From positions 1 through 64,000 of the forward strand of contig FPAN01000002.1 of assembly GCA_900116395.1 (NCBI GenBank): a stretch of 64,000 nucleotides of DNA, read 5' to 3'. The translations under genes were made by a program, and so were the position numbers. Positions 1 to 7,488 of this stretch are shown here, in pieces. How positions within the stretch are numbered: position 1 is the first letter of the stretch; every line of letters starts with the position of its first letter. This stretch comes from Lachnospiraceae bacterium XBD2001. Lineage in GTDB: Bacteria; Bacillota; Clostridia; Lachnospirales; Lachnospiraceae. Below the pieces are notes generated by a model that worked only from the letters and a program-made list of their open reading frames with translations, ran no database searches and had not been told where the DNA came from.

Positions 1-271
<271 letters not shown>

Positions 272-380
272 AGCCAGAGAACTTAACGAACTCGAGTCGA
301 AGACGAAGGGTGAGTTTAGTCGTAGGCATGTCGAAATAGTTAATGAATACGAAGTATGAATTTAGTATTTCGACTAGCAA
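272..380 (+). repeat. Two hairpin elements in the post-23S spacer
   Basis: Two related hairpin units follow the 23S gene. In the first, ACTC (290-293) pairs with GGGT (308-311); each arm is preceded by CGA(A) and followed by GAG, and TTTAGT follows at 315-320. In the second, ATAC (347-350) pairs with GTAT (354-357) around a GAA loop, TTTAGT follows at 361-366, and an outer nine-base stem (GTCGAAATA 330-338 with TATTTCGAC 366-374) is perfect. The same layout recurs in the tRNA operon at 16412-16531. The units may help process the rRNA transcript or may be a dispersed repeat; the function is unknown. Confidence 0.7.
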
Positions 381-481
381 GTCATGTATAGCAAAGTTTT
401 TTCGAATCTGTGTGAAGTTTTGAAGGTATGTGAAATCCTCTTTGAGGAATAACCTACAATGATAATAGCAGTTGTTACTAA

Positions 482-553
482 TCCTCGATAGCTCAATGGT
501 AGAGCACTCGGCTGTTAACCGAGTTGTTGTAGGTTCGAGCCCTACTCGGGGAG
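482..553 (+). tRNA. tRNA-Asn (anticodon GTT)
   Basis: A complete cloverleaf. The acceptor arm TCCTCGA pairs with TCGGGGA, the anticodon loop is CTGTTAA with anticodon GTT, and the T arm carries GGTTCGAGCC. The discriminator is G553 and no CCA is encoded. It lies about 210 bases after the 23S gene and is probably part of the same transcript. Confidence 0.97.
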
Positions 554-569
554 CTTTTTTATTTTATAT

Positions 570-643
570 GTGTGTGTAGCTCAGCTGGATAGAGCACTTG
601 GCTACGGACCAAGGTGTCGGGGGTTCGAATCCTCTCACGCACG
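570..643 (+). tRNA. tRNA-Arg (anticodon ACG)
   Basis: The acceptor arm GTGTGTG pairs with CACGCAC, the anticodon loop is CTACGGA (ACG, read as ICG after deamination), and the T loop is TTCGAAT. No CCA is encoded. It is followed after 16 bases by a terminator and closes the rRNA operon. Confidence 0.97.
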
Positions 644-659
644 TTTGTAAAACAAAAAT

Positions 660-694
660 GAGATAGGCAATTGCCTATCTCGTTTTTTGTTTTA
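660..694 (+). terminator. Terminator of the rRNA/tRNA operon
   Basis: A perfect inverted repeat, GAGATAGGCA with TGCCTATCTC around a two-base loop, is followed by GTTTTTTGTTTT. It lies directly after tRNA-Arg. Confidence 0.88.
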
Positions 695-861
695 GGAACC
701 TGCGGTTCCGGGTTCGAAGGGTTCGTTCTCGGCGGAGCAGAGCTCTCGCCTCGGTCGGCTCAGCGGGAATAAGGCCCACTGGACCTTATTCTATTTCCGC
801 TTCGCCCTCTCTCGCACTTGCGGGTAGACCGCAACATCTCTCAACCTATATGTTTCAAACT
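695..861. other. GC-richer non-coding spacer with short palindromes
   Basis: No gene is evident here. The stretch is visibly richer in G and C than the AT-rich genes that follow. It holds GGAACC-tgc-GGTTCC at 695-709 and an inverted repeat GAATAAGG...CCTTATTC at about 769-793. It lies between the rRNA operon terminator and the terminator of the convergent XRE gene. It may be the remains of a deleted RNA gene or a structured spacer. Confidence 0.4.
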
Positions 862-899
862 AAAAAACGACAAGGGCTACTAGACGCCTATGTCGTTTT
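862..899 (-). terminator. Terminator of the minus-strand XRE gene
   Basis: On the minus strand AAAACGACA pairs with TGTCGTTTT and is followed by a run of six T. The stem overlaps the stop codon of the XRE gene at 898. Confidence 0.8.
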
Positions 900-1104
900 A
901 TTCTTTCTCAAATCTTATTATATCATTTGGGGTGCAACCAATGATATTACATAGTTTTTCTAGTGTTAGAAGGGTGATGTTTTTGCCCTTTTTAATACTA
1001 TCTAAGGTTTTATTATCAATCCCATGTTTTAGTAACGCATATTGTGAAATGTCATTGCGTTTCATGGTTTCCCAAAGTGGTTCATAACTGATAATATTCA
1101 TCAT
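898..1104 (-). CDS. Small XRE/Cro-type helix-turn-helix regulator
   Basis: A 68-residue DNA-binding protein that is almost entirely one Cro/CI helix-turn-helix: helices around residues 17-35 and 43-60, with the recognition part DNKTLDSIKKGKN and the closing motif CNIIGCTPNDII typical of the YozG-like group. Two ATG codons stand in tandem (1104 and 1101) directly after AAGGAG; the second has the more usual spacing, so the protein may start at residue 2. It is transcribed away from the accessory genes that follow and could control them, since the region between 1105 and 1225 must hold both promoters. The target is not known. Confidence 0.85.
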   Translation of the reverse strand: MMNIISYEPLWETMKRNDISQYALLKHGIDNKTLDSIKKGKNITLLTLEKLCNIIGCTPNDIIRFEKE

Positions 1105-1265
1105 CTCCTTCTTTTTAGAATATATTTAACTATAAGTTGAAAATGTGAATATAAACATTGTGGAGATACCCTCAATGTGATAGTATTTCGATAGATAAAC
1201 AAGCAGCATAGGGGAGGGAATAAATATGGCTAGCTTTGGAAGAAATGTGGTGAAGACTTGGCATC

Positions 1266-1709
1266 GTGCGAAGGCAATTTTGGGGAGTGTTTTTTTGTTT
1301 AATGATTTCATGGATGTTTTTGAGTACGGCAAAGAGGTATGTATGGGAAAATAAGTATTTCCCGACTGATTCACCTCATAGCCTTAAGGCAATCCTTATT
1401 TTTAGCATTATGGGTATTATTCTATTGTTAATATCCGCTTTAATTATTTACTACAAAATTTTGAAGCCGACCCAGTGTCCGTATTGTAAAAAATACTTTG
1501 CATTAAAAGAGTTGGATACGGAAGCAGTTGGAAGTGCAGATGTTTCTGTAAAGGTGACAACAGAAAGAAGAGATAACGCGGGGAATGTCGTTGGTACGCA
1601 GGATCAGTATGTTCCCGGTAAGCGTATTACTTATCAGCGCAATTATTTATGTAAGAAGTGTGGAGAGAGCTCTTGTGGTACGTTTACAAAAGATAAAGCC
1701 ACCATTTAG
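1266..1709 (+). CDS. Two-segment membrane protein with zinc ribbon, probably frameshifted at its start
   Basis: The open frame from a GTG at 1266 gives 147 residues: hydrophobic segments near 5-22 and 43-63, then a pair of cysteine knuckles, CPYC near 71 and CKKC near 129, around a basic polar stretch. Function is unknown; such zinc-ribbon membrane proteins are widespread and uncharacterised. The GTG has no ribosome site. A good one (GGGGAGGG, 1211-1218) instead serves an ATG at 1226 in another frame, which reads MASFGRNVVKTWHRAKA and then stops. Skipping one base in the TTTTGGGG or T7 runs at 1278-1296 joins both parts into one sensible protein of about 160 residues. It is either a broken gene, a recoding site or a base error. 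Confidence 0.6.
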   Translation: MRRQFWGVFFCLMISWMFLSTAKRYVWENKYFPTDSPHSLKAILIFSIMGIILLLISALIIYYKILKPTQCPYCKKYFALKELDTEAVGSADVSVKVTTERRDNAGNVVGTQDQYVPGKRITYQRNYLCKKCGESSCGTFTKDKATI

Positions 1710-1763
1710 GAAGTTGTTTGGGCCGAAAATCGTCCAGCAGAGAACAGCTGATTTGAAAACTAT

Positions 1764-2654
1764 TTGTTTGATTATGTATGTGAGCAAATTCAGCTTTTCT
1801 ATGATGTTATTATGGTAGAGCAATTTGATGAATTAATGAATATGAAAAAAGAGGAATTATTTTCGGATTTTAAAAGTATAGGAATCATTTTTTCAATATT
1901 GTTATTAATTATTATTATTTTTTTTGCGATTCCCGATGCGATTACTTTTCTTGTGACGATTGGAGATGAGACACAACAGATAGAACAAAAGAACGATGAC
2001 AATCAGCAAAAAAGCGATAAAAATAATATGAGTGAGGTAGTTAACTCAGATTCAGAAAACGATGTTTCAATTGAGGGACTGTCATACGTTGATCCAAGTG
2101 AGTACTACAATTATCCTACAACGTTGTGCTTCCAATCAAATGCCGAGTGGAGCGACAAGGGGGAATATTACGAACTTTCCAAACAGTGTGGAATGAATTG
2201 CTATGATTATATTACTATGGCTGATTTCTTAAATGCTAATATTGATGATGAGTTGATTTCAAATGGAGGAAATGATTTCTACAAAGCGGAGCAACGGGTC
2301 GAATTCTCAGAGGATGAAAAATACATTGGAGAATTAAAGAACGGAACAGATTTTTATGAGCTTTATGATTTAGGCAATGGTTTCGCCTCGATAATTAGTA
2401 ATGATTATGGTCGGACTTTAGTGGGCTCTACAGGAGGAAAAACCATACTACGTGTGCGAAAGAATGCCTTGGTTCGGGAACGAGGACTTGATGAAACAGA
2501 ATCAGCAGAAAGATTTTTGGAAAATACGAAACTGAATTATGAAAGGAGTGCGTTAGAATCTGGATTTGAAGTGGCGTACTATCCTGTTTTTGACGAGGAA
2601 GGATTTGTTATACAGTTAGAGTATGAAGCTACTACTGCTAGTTTGGGATACTAG
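1764..2654 (+). CDS. Unknown protein with one membrane anchor and an acidic exported domain
   Basis: I do not recognise this 296-residue protein. It has a very hydrophobic segment near residues 39-61, an Asp/Asn/Gln-rich linker (about 65-100), and a soluble C-terminal part that should lie outside the cell. None of the possible starts (TTG 1764, ATG 1812, ATG 1836, ATG 1842) has a visible ribosome binding site, so the 5' end is unresolved. The frame upstream is open back to a stop at about 1749, and bases 1710-1763 contain no other gene. Base use is very AT-rich compared with the housekeeping genes after 6300, which suggests acquisition by transfer. Confidence 0.6.
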   Translation: MFDYVCEQIQLFYDVIMVEQFDELMNMKKEELFSDFKSIGIIFSILLLIIIIFFAIPDAITFLVTIGDETQQIEQKNDDNQQKSDKNNMSEVVNSDSENDVSIEGLSYVDPSEYYNYPTTLCFQSNAEWSDKGEYYELSKQCGMNCYDYITMADFLNANIDDELISNGGNDFYKAEQRVEFSEDEKYIGELKNGTDFYELYDLGNGFASIISNDYGRTLVGSTGGKTILRVRKNALVRERGLDETESAERFLENTKLNYERSALESGFEVAYYPVFDEEGFVIQLEYEATTASLGY

Positions 2655-2687
2655 CAGTTTATACTAATTATAGGAAGCGTGTAGAAT

Positions 2688-3755
2688 ATGGCATTAGATT
2701 TCAATATTTCCATTATGGATTTAATCCAGGCAGTCGTTGCAGTTTTAAGTGCAGCCTTTGTTGTAGTTGAGCTCCGTCGATCTGCAAATACAACCCACGG
2801 GGAATTTGTATTAAGTTTACAGGAACAGTATGAAACAAGTGAAGGGTTTGCTGAGTTATTTGATACCTGTTGGAAATATCATGAGCATGAGATTTCAGGA
2901 AATGATCTATACAAGTATTTGGAAGATCATCGTACCGTGCTGTTAAATTATTTTACGTTTTTCGAGAGTATGTATTTGATGGTGACGAAGAAGTCTTTAC
3001 AAATGAAGGACTTGGATGAGCTGTTTGGACGTCGCTTTTTGAGTGTGGCTAACAATAAGATTGTTCAGGAAGTTGACTTAATTCGTAACCATGATTACTA
3101 TACGAACATTTTTAAACTCTATAAAAAGTGGCGGAAGTATCGTGGCGAGAACGGTAATTATTTCCTGAAAGATGATGATGGCGAAGATGATGGTAGATAC
3201 TGGGATCTGCAAGATGCCTACGAATCTTTCTGGTCTAAGGTACAAATCCGAAAGTTGGAAGTAACGGATAAGGAGTCTTTGGAGAAACTGATTGGTGAAA
3301 TTGAACTGACTCTTCAGAGGGAAGGAAATAAACCCTATTGGCTCCCGATTTCAGATATTTCCAGAGAACATTTCCTTGATGATAATTGGACCATTTTTAT
3401 GGGCGCATTTCTTAAGCAGGATCAAGGCCCGGAAAGATTGATTGGCGCTATGGGCTTGTTTCTGAACGCTAATGAGTATGGAAAAAGCTGTGAAATTATA
3501 GGGCTAAAAGGTAGCGTGGCGGAATTTGGGCGTGCAATGGTTCACCCTGAGTATCGAAACAAGGAAGTGATTGGACGTCTGGCATATGAATTGTTACCGG
3601 TGGCAAAGGAAGAAAAGATTAAATACTTACTTGCTACGGTTCATCCAGATAATAAACCAAGCTGGAATTTTGTGTCACGTATCGGATTTGTGAAAAAGGG
3701 AGAGAAGAATATGGATACAGTGTATCCACGAGATATTTTAATTCGCGAGGTATAG
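2688..3755 (+). CDS. Membrane-anchored protein with C-terminal GNAT acetyltransferase domain
   Basis: A 355-residue fusion. Residues 8-27 form a membrane segment followed by VELRRSANTTHGEF and a helical region to about 150, a layout like DUF4760-type membrane-anchored helical proteins. After a charged linker (Asp/Glu-rich, about 160-180) comes an N-acetyltransferase fold to the end: the EFGRAMVHPEYRNKEVIG stretch fits the acetyl-CoA binding strand and helix, and NKPSWNFVSRIGFVKKG the closing GNAT motif. The substrate cannot be read. Only one base separates it from the next gene, so the two are surely co-transcribed. Start ATG 2688 follows the weak site GGAAG at 2671-2675. Confidence 0.75.
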   Translation: MALDFNISIMDLIQAVVAVLSAAFVVVELRRSANTTHGEFVLSLQEQYETSEGFAELFDTCWKYHEHEISGNDLYKYLEDHRTVLLNYFTFFESMYLMVTKKSLQMKDLDELFGRRFLSVANNKIVQEVDLIRNHDYYTNIFKLYKKWRKYRGENGNYFLKDDDGEDDGRYWDLQDAYESFWSKVQIRKLEVTDKESLEKLIGEIELTLQREGNKPYWLPISDISREHFLDDNWTIFMGAFLKQDQGPERLIGAMGLFLNANEYGKSCEIIGLKGSVAEFGRAMVHPEYRNKEVIGRLAYELLPVAKEEKIKYLLATVHPDNKPSWNFVSRIGFVKKGEKNMDTVYPRDILIREV

Positions 3756-3756
3756 A

Positions 3757-4506
3757 ATGAAATTGCAATGCAAGGACGACTTATTGTTATGCAGAAGAAA
3801 TGAGTTAGTACCAGATAATCCAACAGTGGAAGAACACGGAATAGCTGGATTATTGAAATATCGGATGAATAGAAATAAAATGCACCCCGATTCCATTTAT
3901 CAGGGATATGATGAAGTAACTCATAAATACTATGGGACATCAAAAACAGCAGAGTATTTTAAAGAGATATATGGCATAGATCCGTTAACGATAGGAAGCA
4001 GCGATACCATATTTAATTGTTGGTCTTTTTTGAAGCGCTTTCTTAGCGGTGTAGTCGAGGGAGAAAACCATATGGAAGAATATGTGATTCAGAACATCGA
4101 CACAGTTTTTGAAGGTTATCCCATTATAAGAACAAAACTTGATCGATTGGCTGATTACCACCATTCTCTTGCTAATTTTATGTTGGCTCCGATAGGTTTT
4201 AACGGAAGTCCTTCCCATGATGGAAAAGGAAATTTCTTCCGAGATAATGATATGCCAGATGTTTATTATAAAAGGGCAGAAGTCGATTTCCCTGAAATGT
4301 ATCAATGGATAAATAATCATATGGAGGAGTATTCTCTTCAGTGCTTTAAAGAGTTTGAATCCTATTTGGTAGATAAAGCAGCAAACGTTGTTTTGGACGT
4401 AACAAATGATGCAGAACTTACTAAATTTGAGAAGAGCATAGATAATGCAATTACTTGCATTGAGCAACGGGCAGAGAATCTATGGAATAACATGGAGAAT
4501 CGATGA
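3757..4506 (+). CDS. Unknown 249-residue protein
   Basis: I do not recognise this protein. It begins one base after the GNAT fusion gene, with GAGG upstream inside that gene, so it is translationally linked to it. It has no signal peptide or membrane segment and many aromatic and acidic residues. Residues 140-180 (HHSLANFMLAPIGFNGSPSH...) look like a folded core, and the last 40 residues look helical. The tight pairing with the acetyltransferase suggests a partner or target of it, but that is inference. Confidence 0.7.
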   Translation: MKLQCKDDLLLCRRNELVPDNPTVEEHGIAGLLKYRMNRNKMHPDSIYQGYDEVTHKYYGTSKTAEYFKEIYGIDPLTIGSSDTIFNCWSFLKRFLSGVVEGENHMEEYVIQNIDTVFEGYPIIRTKLDRLADYHHSLANFMLAPIGFNGSPSHDGKGNFFRDNDMPDVYYKRAEVDFPEMYQWINNHMEEYSLQCFKEFESYLVDKAANVVLDVTNDAELTKFEKSIDNAITCIEQRAENLWNNMENR

Positions 4507-4580
4507 TTCATGAAAAACAACGCTCGGAATAGCATTCTCTTTTTTAGATTTTTTGAAAAAATATTATTGAGGATGTATAA

Positions 4581-5270
4581 ATGAGTTTTTTGATTGCTGG
4601 TGACACACATGGTACATTGGATCTTGCTAAGGTGGTCCAGTACTATGAGGGAAGGGATGCAGAGTTCTCCAAAGATGATGATTATCTGATTATTTTAGGT
4701 GATGTAGGTGTCTGTGGTTTTTCTGCTTCTGAAGAAGCGGTCACGAGAACAACACTGCGAAATCTTCCTGTTACGGTATTATTTATTGATGGGAACCATG
4801 AGAATTTTGAACGCTTAAATGCATATCCTGTAGATGAGTGGAATGGTGGGAAGGTTCATTTTATCGAATCTAATATTATTCATTTGATGCGCGGTCAGGT
4901 GTTTGATGTCGATGGCACCACGTTTTTTACATTTGGTGGAGCATATAGTATAGATCGTATGTATAGAACGAAAGGAATATCTTGGTTTCCTGAGGAGTTA
5001 CCAAATCTTGAAGAATGTGAGGAGGGGTGGCATAATCTGGAAAATCATGGATTTGAGGTTGACTATATCTTAAGCCATTCATGCCCACGAGAGGTTGCCG
5101 CGGCAATGGGATATGGTGAAATGTCGGATGATGAAGTAGAACTAAGACAGTATCTCCAGCGAGTGGCGGATAATACTGAGTTTACGGCATGGTTTTTCGG
5201 TCACTTCCACGAGGATGCACAGGTTGAGGATATGTTCTTTTGCCTCTATGATGAGGTGGTTACAATATAG
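4581..5270 (+). CDS. Calcineurin-like metallophosphoesterase
   Basis: A 229-residue cytoplasmic phosphoesterase with the full set of metal-binding motifs in order: GDTHG (residues 7-11), GDVG (about 41), GNHE (about 72), a middle histidine in LSHSCP (about 165) and GHFHED (about 209). The family hydrolyses phosphomono- or diesters with two metal ions; the substrate is not evident. It lies 74 bases after the unknown 249-residue gene, with GAGG before ATG 4581, and closes the accessory cluster before a terminator at 5312. A second, unrelated-looking phosphoesterase of the YfcE type is at 15541. Confidence 0.88.
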   Translation: MSFLIAGDTHGTLDLAKVVQYYEGRDAEFSKDDDYLIILGDVGVCGFSASEEAVTRTTLRNLPVTVLFIDGNHENFERLNAYPVDEWNGGKVHFIESNIIHLMRGQVFDVDGTTFFTFGGAYSIDRMYRTKGISWFPEELPNLEECEEGWHNLENHGFEVDYILSHSCPREVAAAMGYGEMSDDEVELRQYLQRVADNTEFTAWFFGHFHEDAQVEDMFFCLYDEVVTI

Positions 5271-5311
5271 ACCTTTTGTTGACAAGTGAAAACAGATGAT
5301 GGAATTAGATG

Positions 5312-5342
5312 AAAGCACTCCGAAGGACGGGGTGCTTTTTGA
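5312..5342 (+). terminator. Terminator after the phosphoesterase
   Basis: AAGCACTCC pairs with GGGGTGCTT (one G-T pair) and is followed by a run of T. Confidence 0.85.
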
Positions 5343-5460
5343 TTTGCTAATTAGGAACACAAAATAAACGTGATATATATGGGATATGGAAATTCTATGA
5401 AGCATAGAGGAGTCTACGAGCAAGGTACACGACATTCTATTCTATATAGGTTACAATAGA

Positions 5461-5502
5461 GTGGAATCAATCATATGATGAAGTTGTAACAAGTAATTCC
5501 AC
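5461..5502 (+). promoter_or_regulatory. Inverted repeat before the XRE membrane regulator
   Basis: GTGGAAT (5461-5467) is repeated inverted as ATTCCAC (5496-5502), with the palindrome ATCATATGAT between them. It lies between a possible -10 (TACAAT, 5452-5457) and the ribosome site of the next gene, where an autorepressor would be expected to bind. This is a candidate only. Confidence 0.35.
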
Positions 5503-5513
5503 AGGAGGCAGCT

Positions 5514-6263
5514 ATGTTAGATCAACAGAGAACGGGAGCATTTATTACAGAACTAAGAAAAGAGAAGGGGTATACGCAGAAACAATTGGCTGACGAGATT
5601 GGTGTTAGTGACAAGGCTGTGAGTCGATGGGAAACGGGGCGAGGTCTTCCGGATACAAGCGTAATGCCGCAGCTATGTGAAGCTCTTAGTATTAGTCTGA
5701 ATGAATTGTTGGCCGGTGAACGACTTACTGGGGATGCATATAGCGGAAAGGCGGAAGAGATTATGGTTGATTTGATGAAGAATAAGGAAGAGGCACAGAG
5801 CGAGAGTCGTAAGGATCGCAAGGGGATTCTGATTGGATTGCTGTTGGTGATACTGATGATTGTATTTTCGATGGTAAATACCGGCGCATCTCTTGGTTTC
5901 TATATAGATATTCCATCCTTGCTTTATGTCATTGGAATCATGTATTTTGCGTTAATTGGTGGCGGTTATGTTCGATTGTTCCATAAGGCTTTTGGAACAG
6001 CTTTTAGCAGAAAGAGCTTAAGCTCCGATGAATGTGAGATTCTAGTGCCACAGATGGAATATGCCTTAGGTTACGCTGCAAAAATGGCACTGATTGGTGG
6101 TGCGCTGACGTCTGCTTTGGGATTTATTGTAATTAACGCTAAGATTTACGGATCGGATGTCTATGGACCGAATCTGTCGGTTGCAAGCTTGCCAATCTTT
6201 TATGCGCTGCTGGAGGCATTGATTCTTTATATTGTAAAAGCGCGTATTCATAAAATGCGTTAA
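5514..6263 (+). CDS. XRE-family regulator with membrane domain
   Basis: A 249-residue protein with an N-terminal Cro/CI helix-turn-helix (residues 8-65; QKQLADEIGVSDKAVSRWE is the core) joined to a membrane domain with about four hydrophobic segments (near 103-122, 128-150, 185-208 and 220-240). Such fusions are common in Clostridia and are thought to link membrane or peptide-related signals to transcription; no ligand is evident. AGGAGG at 5503-5508 fixes the ATG at 5514. It stands alone between a terminator and the phosphatase gene. The inverted repeat at 5461-5502 could be its own operator. Confidence 0.85.
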   Translation: MLDQQRTGAFITELRKEKGYTQKQLADEIGVSDKAVSRWETGRGLPDTSVMPQLCEALSISLNELLAGERLTGDAYSGKAEEIMVDLMKNKEEAQSESRKDRKGILIGLLLVILMIVFSMVNTGASLGFYIDIPSLLYVIGIMYFALIGGGYVRLFHKAFGTAFSRKSLSSDECEILVPQMEYALGYAAKMALIGGALTSALGFIVINAKIYGSDVYGPNLSVASLPIFYALLEALILYIVKARIHKMR

Positions 6264-6331
6264 GAAAGCATATGTAGATGTGGCCTGCTATGCTATAATG
6301 ATTTCTAAAAAAGCAGAAACAAGGATTTAAT

Positions 6332-6868
6332 ATGAAAAAGATTTATTTTGTCCGACATGGACAGACCGTATGGAACGTTGAGAATAAGATCTGTGGAGTG
6401 ACGGACAGTCCACTGACAGAAGTTGGGCATGACCAGGCCATTGCAACCGGACAGGCGATTTTGGAAAAGGGAATCGTAGCGGATGAAATCATTTGTTCTC
6501 CGTTGTCCAGAGCACATGATACCGCAAATCACATCGGAGAGATTCTTGGAATTCCAGTGCGCGTAGAGCCGCAGCTGGTAGAGCAGAACTTCGGCAAATA
6601 CGAATCTACGCCAAGGGATGGAAAAGAATTCCAAGAGCAGAAGCGTCGATTTGTCTATGACTTCGATGGCGGCGAATCCATGATGCGTGTGGGACAGCGA
6701 ATCTATAATTTGCTGGATGAACTTGCGAAGGATGATAAGACCTATATTCTTGTGGCACATAACGGAATCGCCAGAGTGGTACGTTCCTATTTTATGAATA
6801 TGGAAAATGAAGAGTATTCTGCCTTCGGCGTGCAGAATTGTGAAGTGGTGGAATACGAATATCGATAG
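6332..6868 (+). CDS. Histidine phosphatase family protein (phosphoglycerate-mutase-like)
   Basis: A 178-residue cytosolic phosphatase. The catalytic RHG motif is in VRHGQTVWN (residues 7-15), the second arginine is in CSPLSRAHDTA (about 57), the acid region is around residue 85, and the second catalytic histidine is in LVAHNG (about 142). The family removes phosphate from small metabolites or acts as phosphoglycerate mutase; the short length favours a phosphatase of the CobC/GpmB type. A TATAAT at 6294-6299 is a plausible -10. No cobalamin genes are nearby, so a specific CobC role is not supported. Confidence 0.88.
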   Translation: MKKIYFVRHGQTVWNVENKICGVTDSPLTEVGHDQAIATGQAILEKGIVADEIICSPLSRAHDTANHIGEILGIPVRVEPQLVEQNFGKYESTPRDGKEFQEQKRRFVYDFDGGESMMRVGQRIYNLLDELAKDDKTYILVAHNGIARVVRSYFMNMENEEYSAFGVQNCEVVEYEYR

Positions 6869-6913
6869 TATCGTGGCACTACGATTGCTTGGGGAAAGGG
6901 AAAAAGAGAGAGG

Positions 6914-7447
6914 ATGAATTGTAAGATGTTGTGGAAGCTTTGTCTTCCTGTAATGCTAATACTGTCGCTGGTCGCCTGTGGTCAGGCGGATGTAGAAGAT
7001 ACCGCGGAGGACTCGGAAGAAGTTGTTGTAGTAGCGGAATCTGAGGAGGATGAGGAAGCGGTAGATAAGAATCTTATGGGAGATGAAGAAGAGGCTGTCG
7101 AAGCGACGTCTTCCGATGTTGACATCGATTTAACGGCAATGAGTAGCACCATGGTGTATGCGGAAGTATATAACATCATGATGTCGCCGAAGGACTATAT
7201 TGGTAAGAACATTAAGATGAGCGGGGAATGTGTGATTACCCCGAACGAGGATTTTTCCAAGAACTACTATGCGTGCCTCATTAAGGATGCCACGGCTTGT
7301 TGCTCCCAGGGATTAGAGTTCGAATTAGAGGATGAGAATTCCTATCCGGAAGAAGGGGAGACAGTGACCGTCTCCGGAGTATTCGAAACATATGAAGAAA
7401 ATGGCACCTTATTTTGCCATTTGGAAAATGCAAAGCTTTATAACTAA
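6914..7447 (+). CDS. Acidic lipoprotein with a C-terminal beta-rich domain
   Basis: A 177-residue lipoprotein. A basic start and hydrophobic stretch end in the lipobox LVAC with Cys22 as the lipidated residue. Residues 25-75 are a disordered Glu/Asp-rich linker. The C-terminal part (about 82-177; KDYIGKNIKMSGE, GETVTVSGVFETYEENG) looks like a small OB-type beta barrel and contains two adjacent cysteines (CC near 138). The role is unknown. It lies between the phosphatase and the one-carbon genes, 41 bases before fchA, and may be co-transcribed. Confidence 0.8.
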   Translation: MNCKMLWKLCLPVMLILSLVACGQADVEDTAEDSEEVVVVAESEEDEEAVDKNLMGDEEEAVEATSSDVDIDLTAMSSTMVYAEVYNIMMSPKDYIGKNIKMSGECVITPNEDFSKNYYACLIKDATACCSQGLEFELEDENSYPEEGETVTVSGVFETYEENGTLFCHLENAKLYN

Positions 7448-7488
7448 AGGTATCGGACCTGTTAGAATTACGGACAAAGGGGAAATAC

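Noticed and set aside
272-481. 5S rRNA gene
   Set aside because: None of the conserved 5S segments could be found in this spacer.
644-1230. Attachment site of an integrated element at tRNA-Arg
   Set aside because: No integrase gene and no clear direct repeat of the tRNA 3' end was found downstream, although the AT-rich genes that follow look acquired.
1585-1818. Open frame across the gap between the zinc-ribbon gene and the next gene
   Set aside because: It overlaps the zinc-ribbon gene in another frame, lacks a ribosome site and has no recognisable features.
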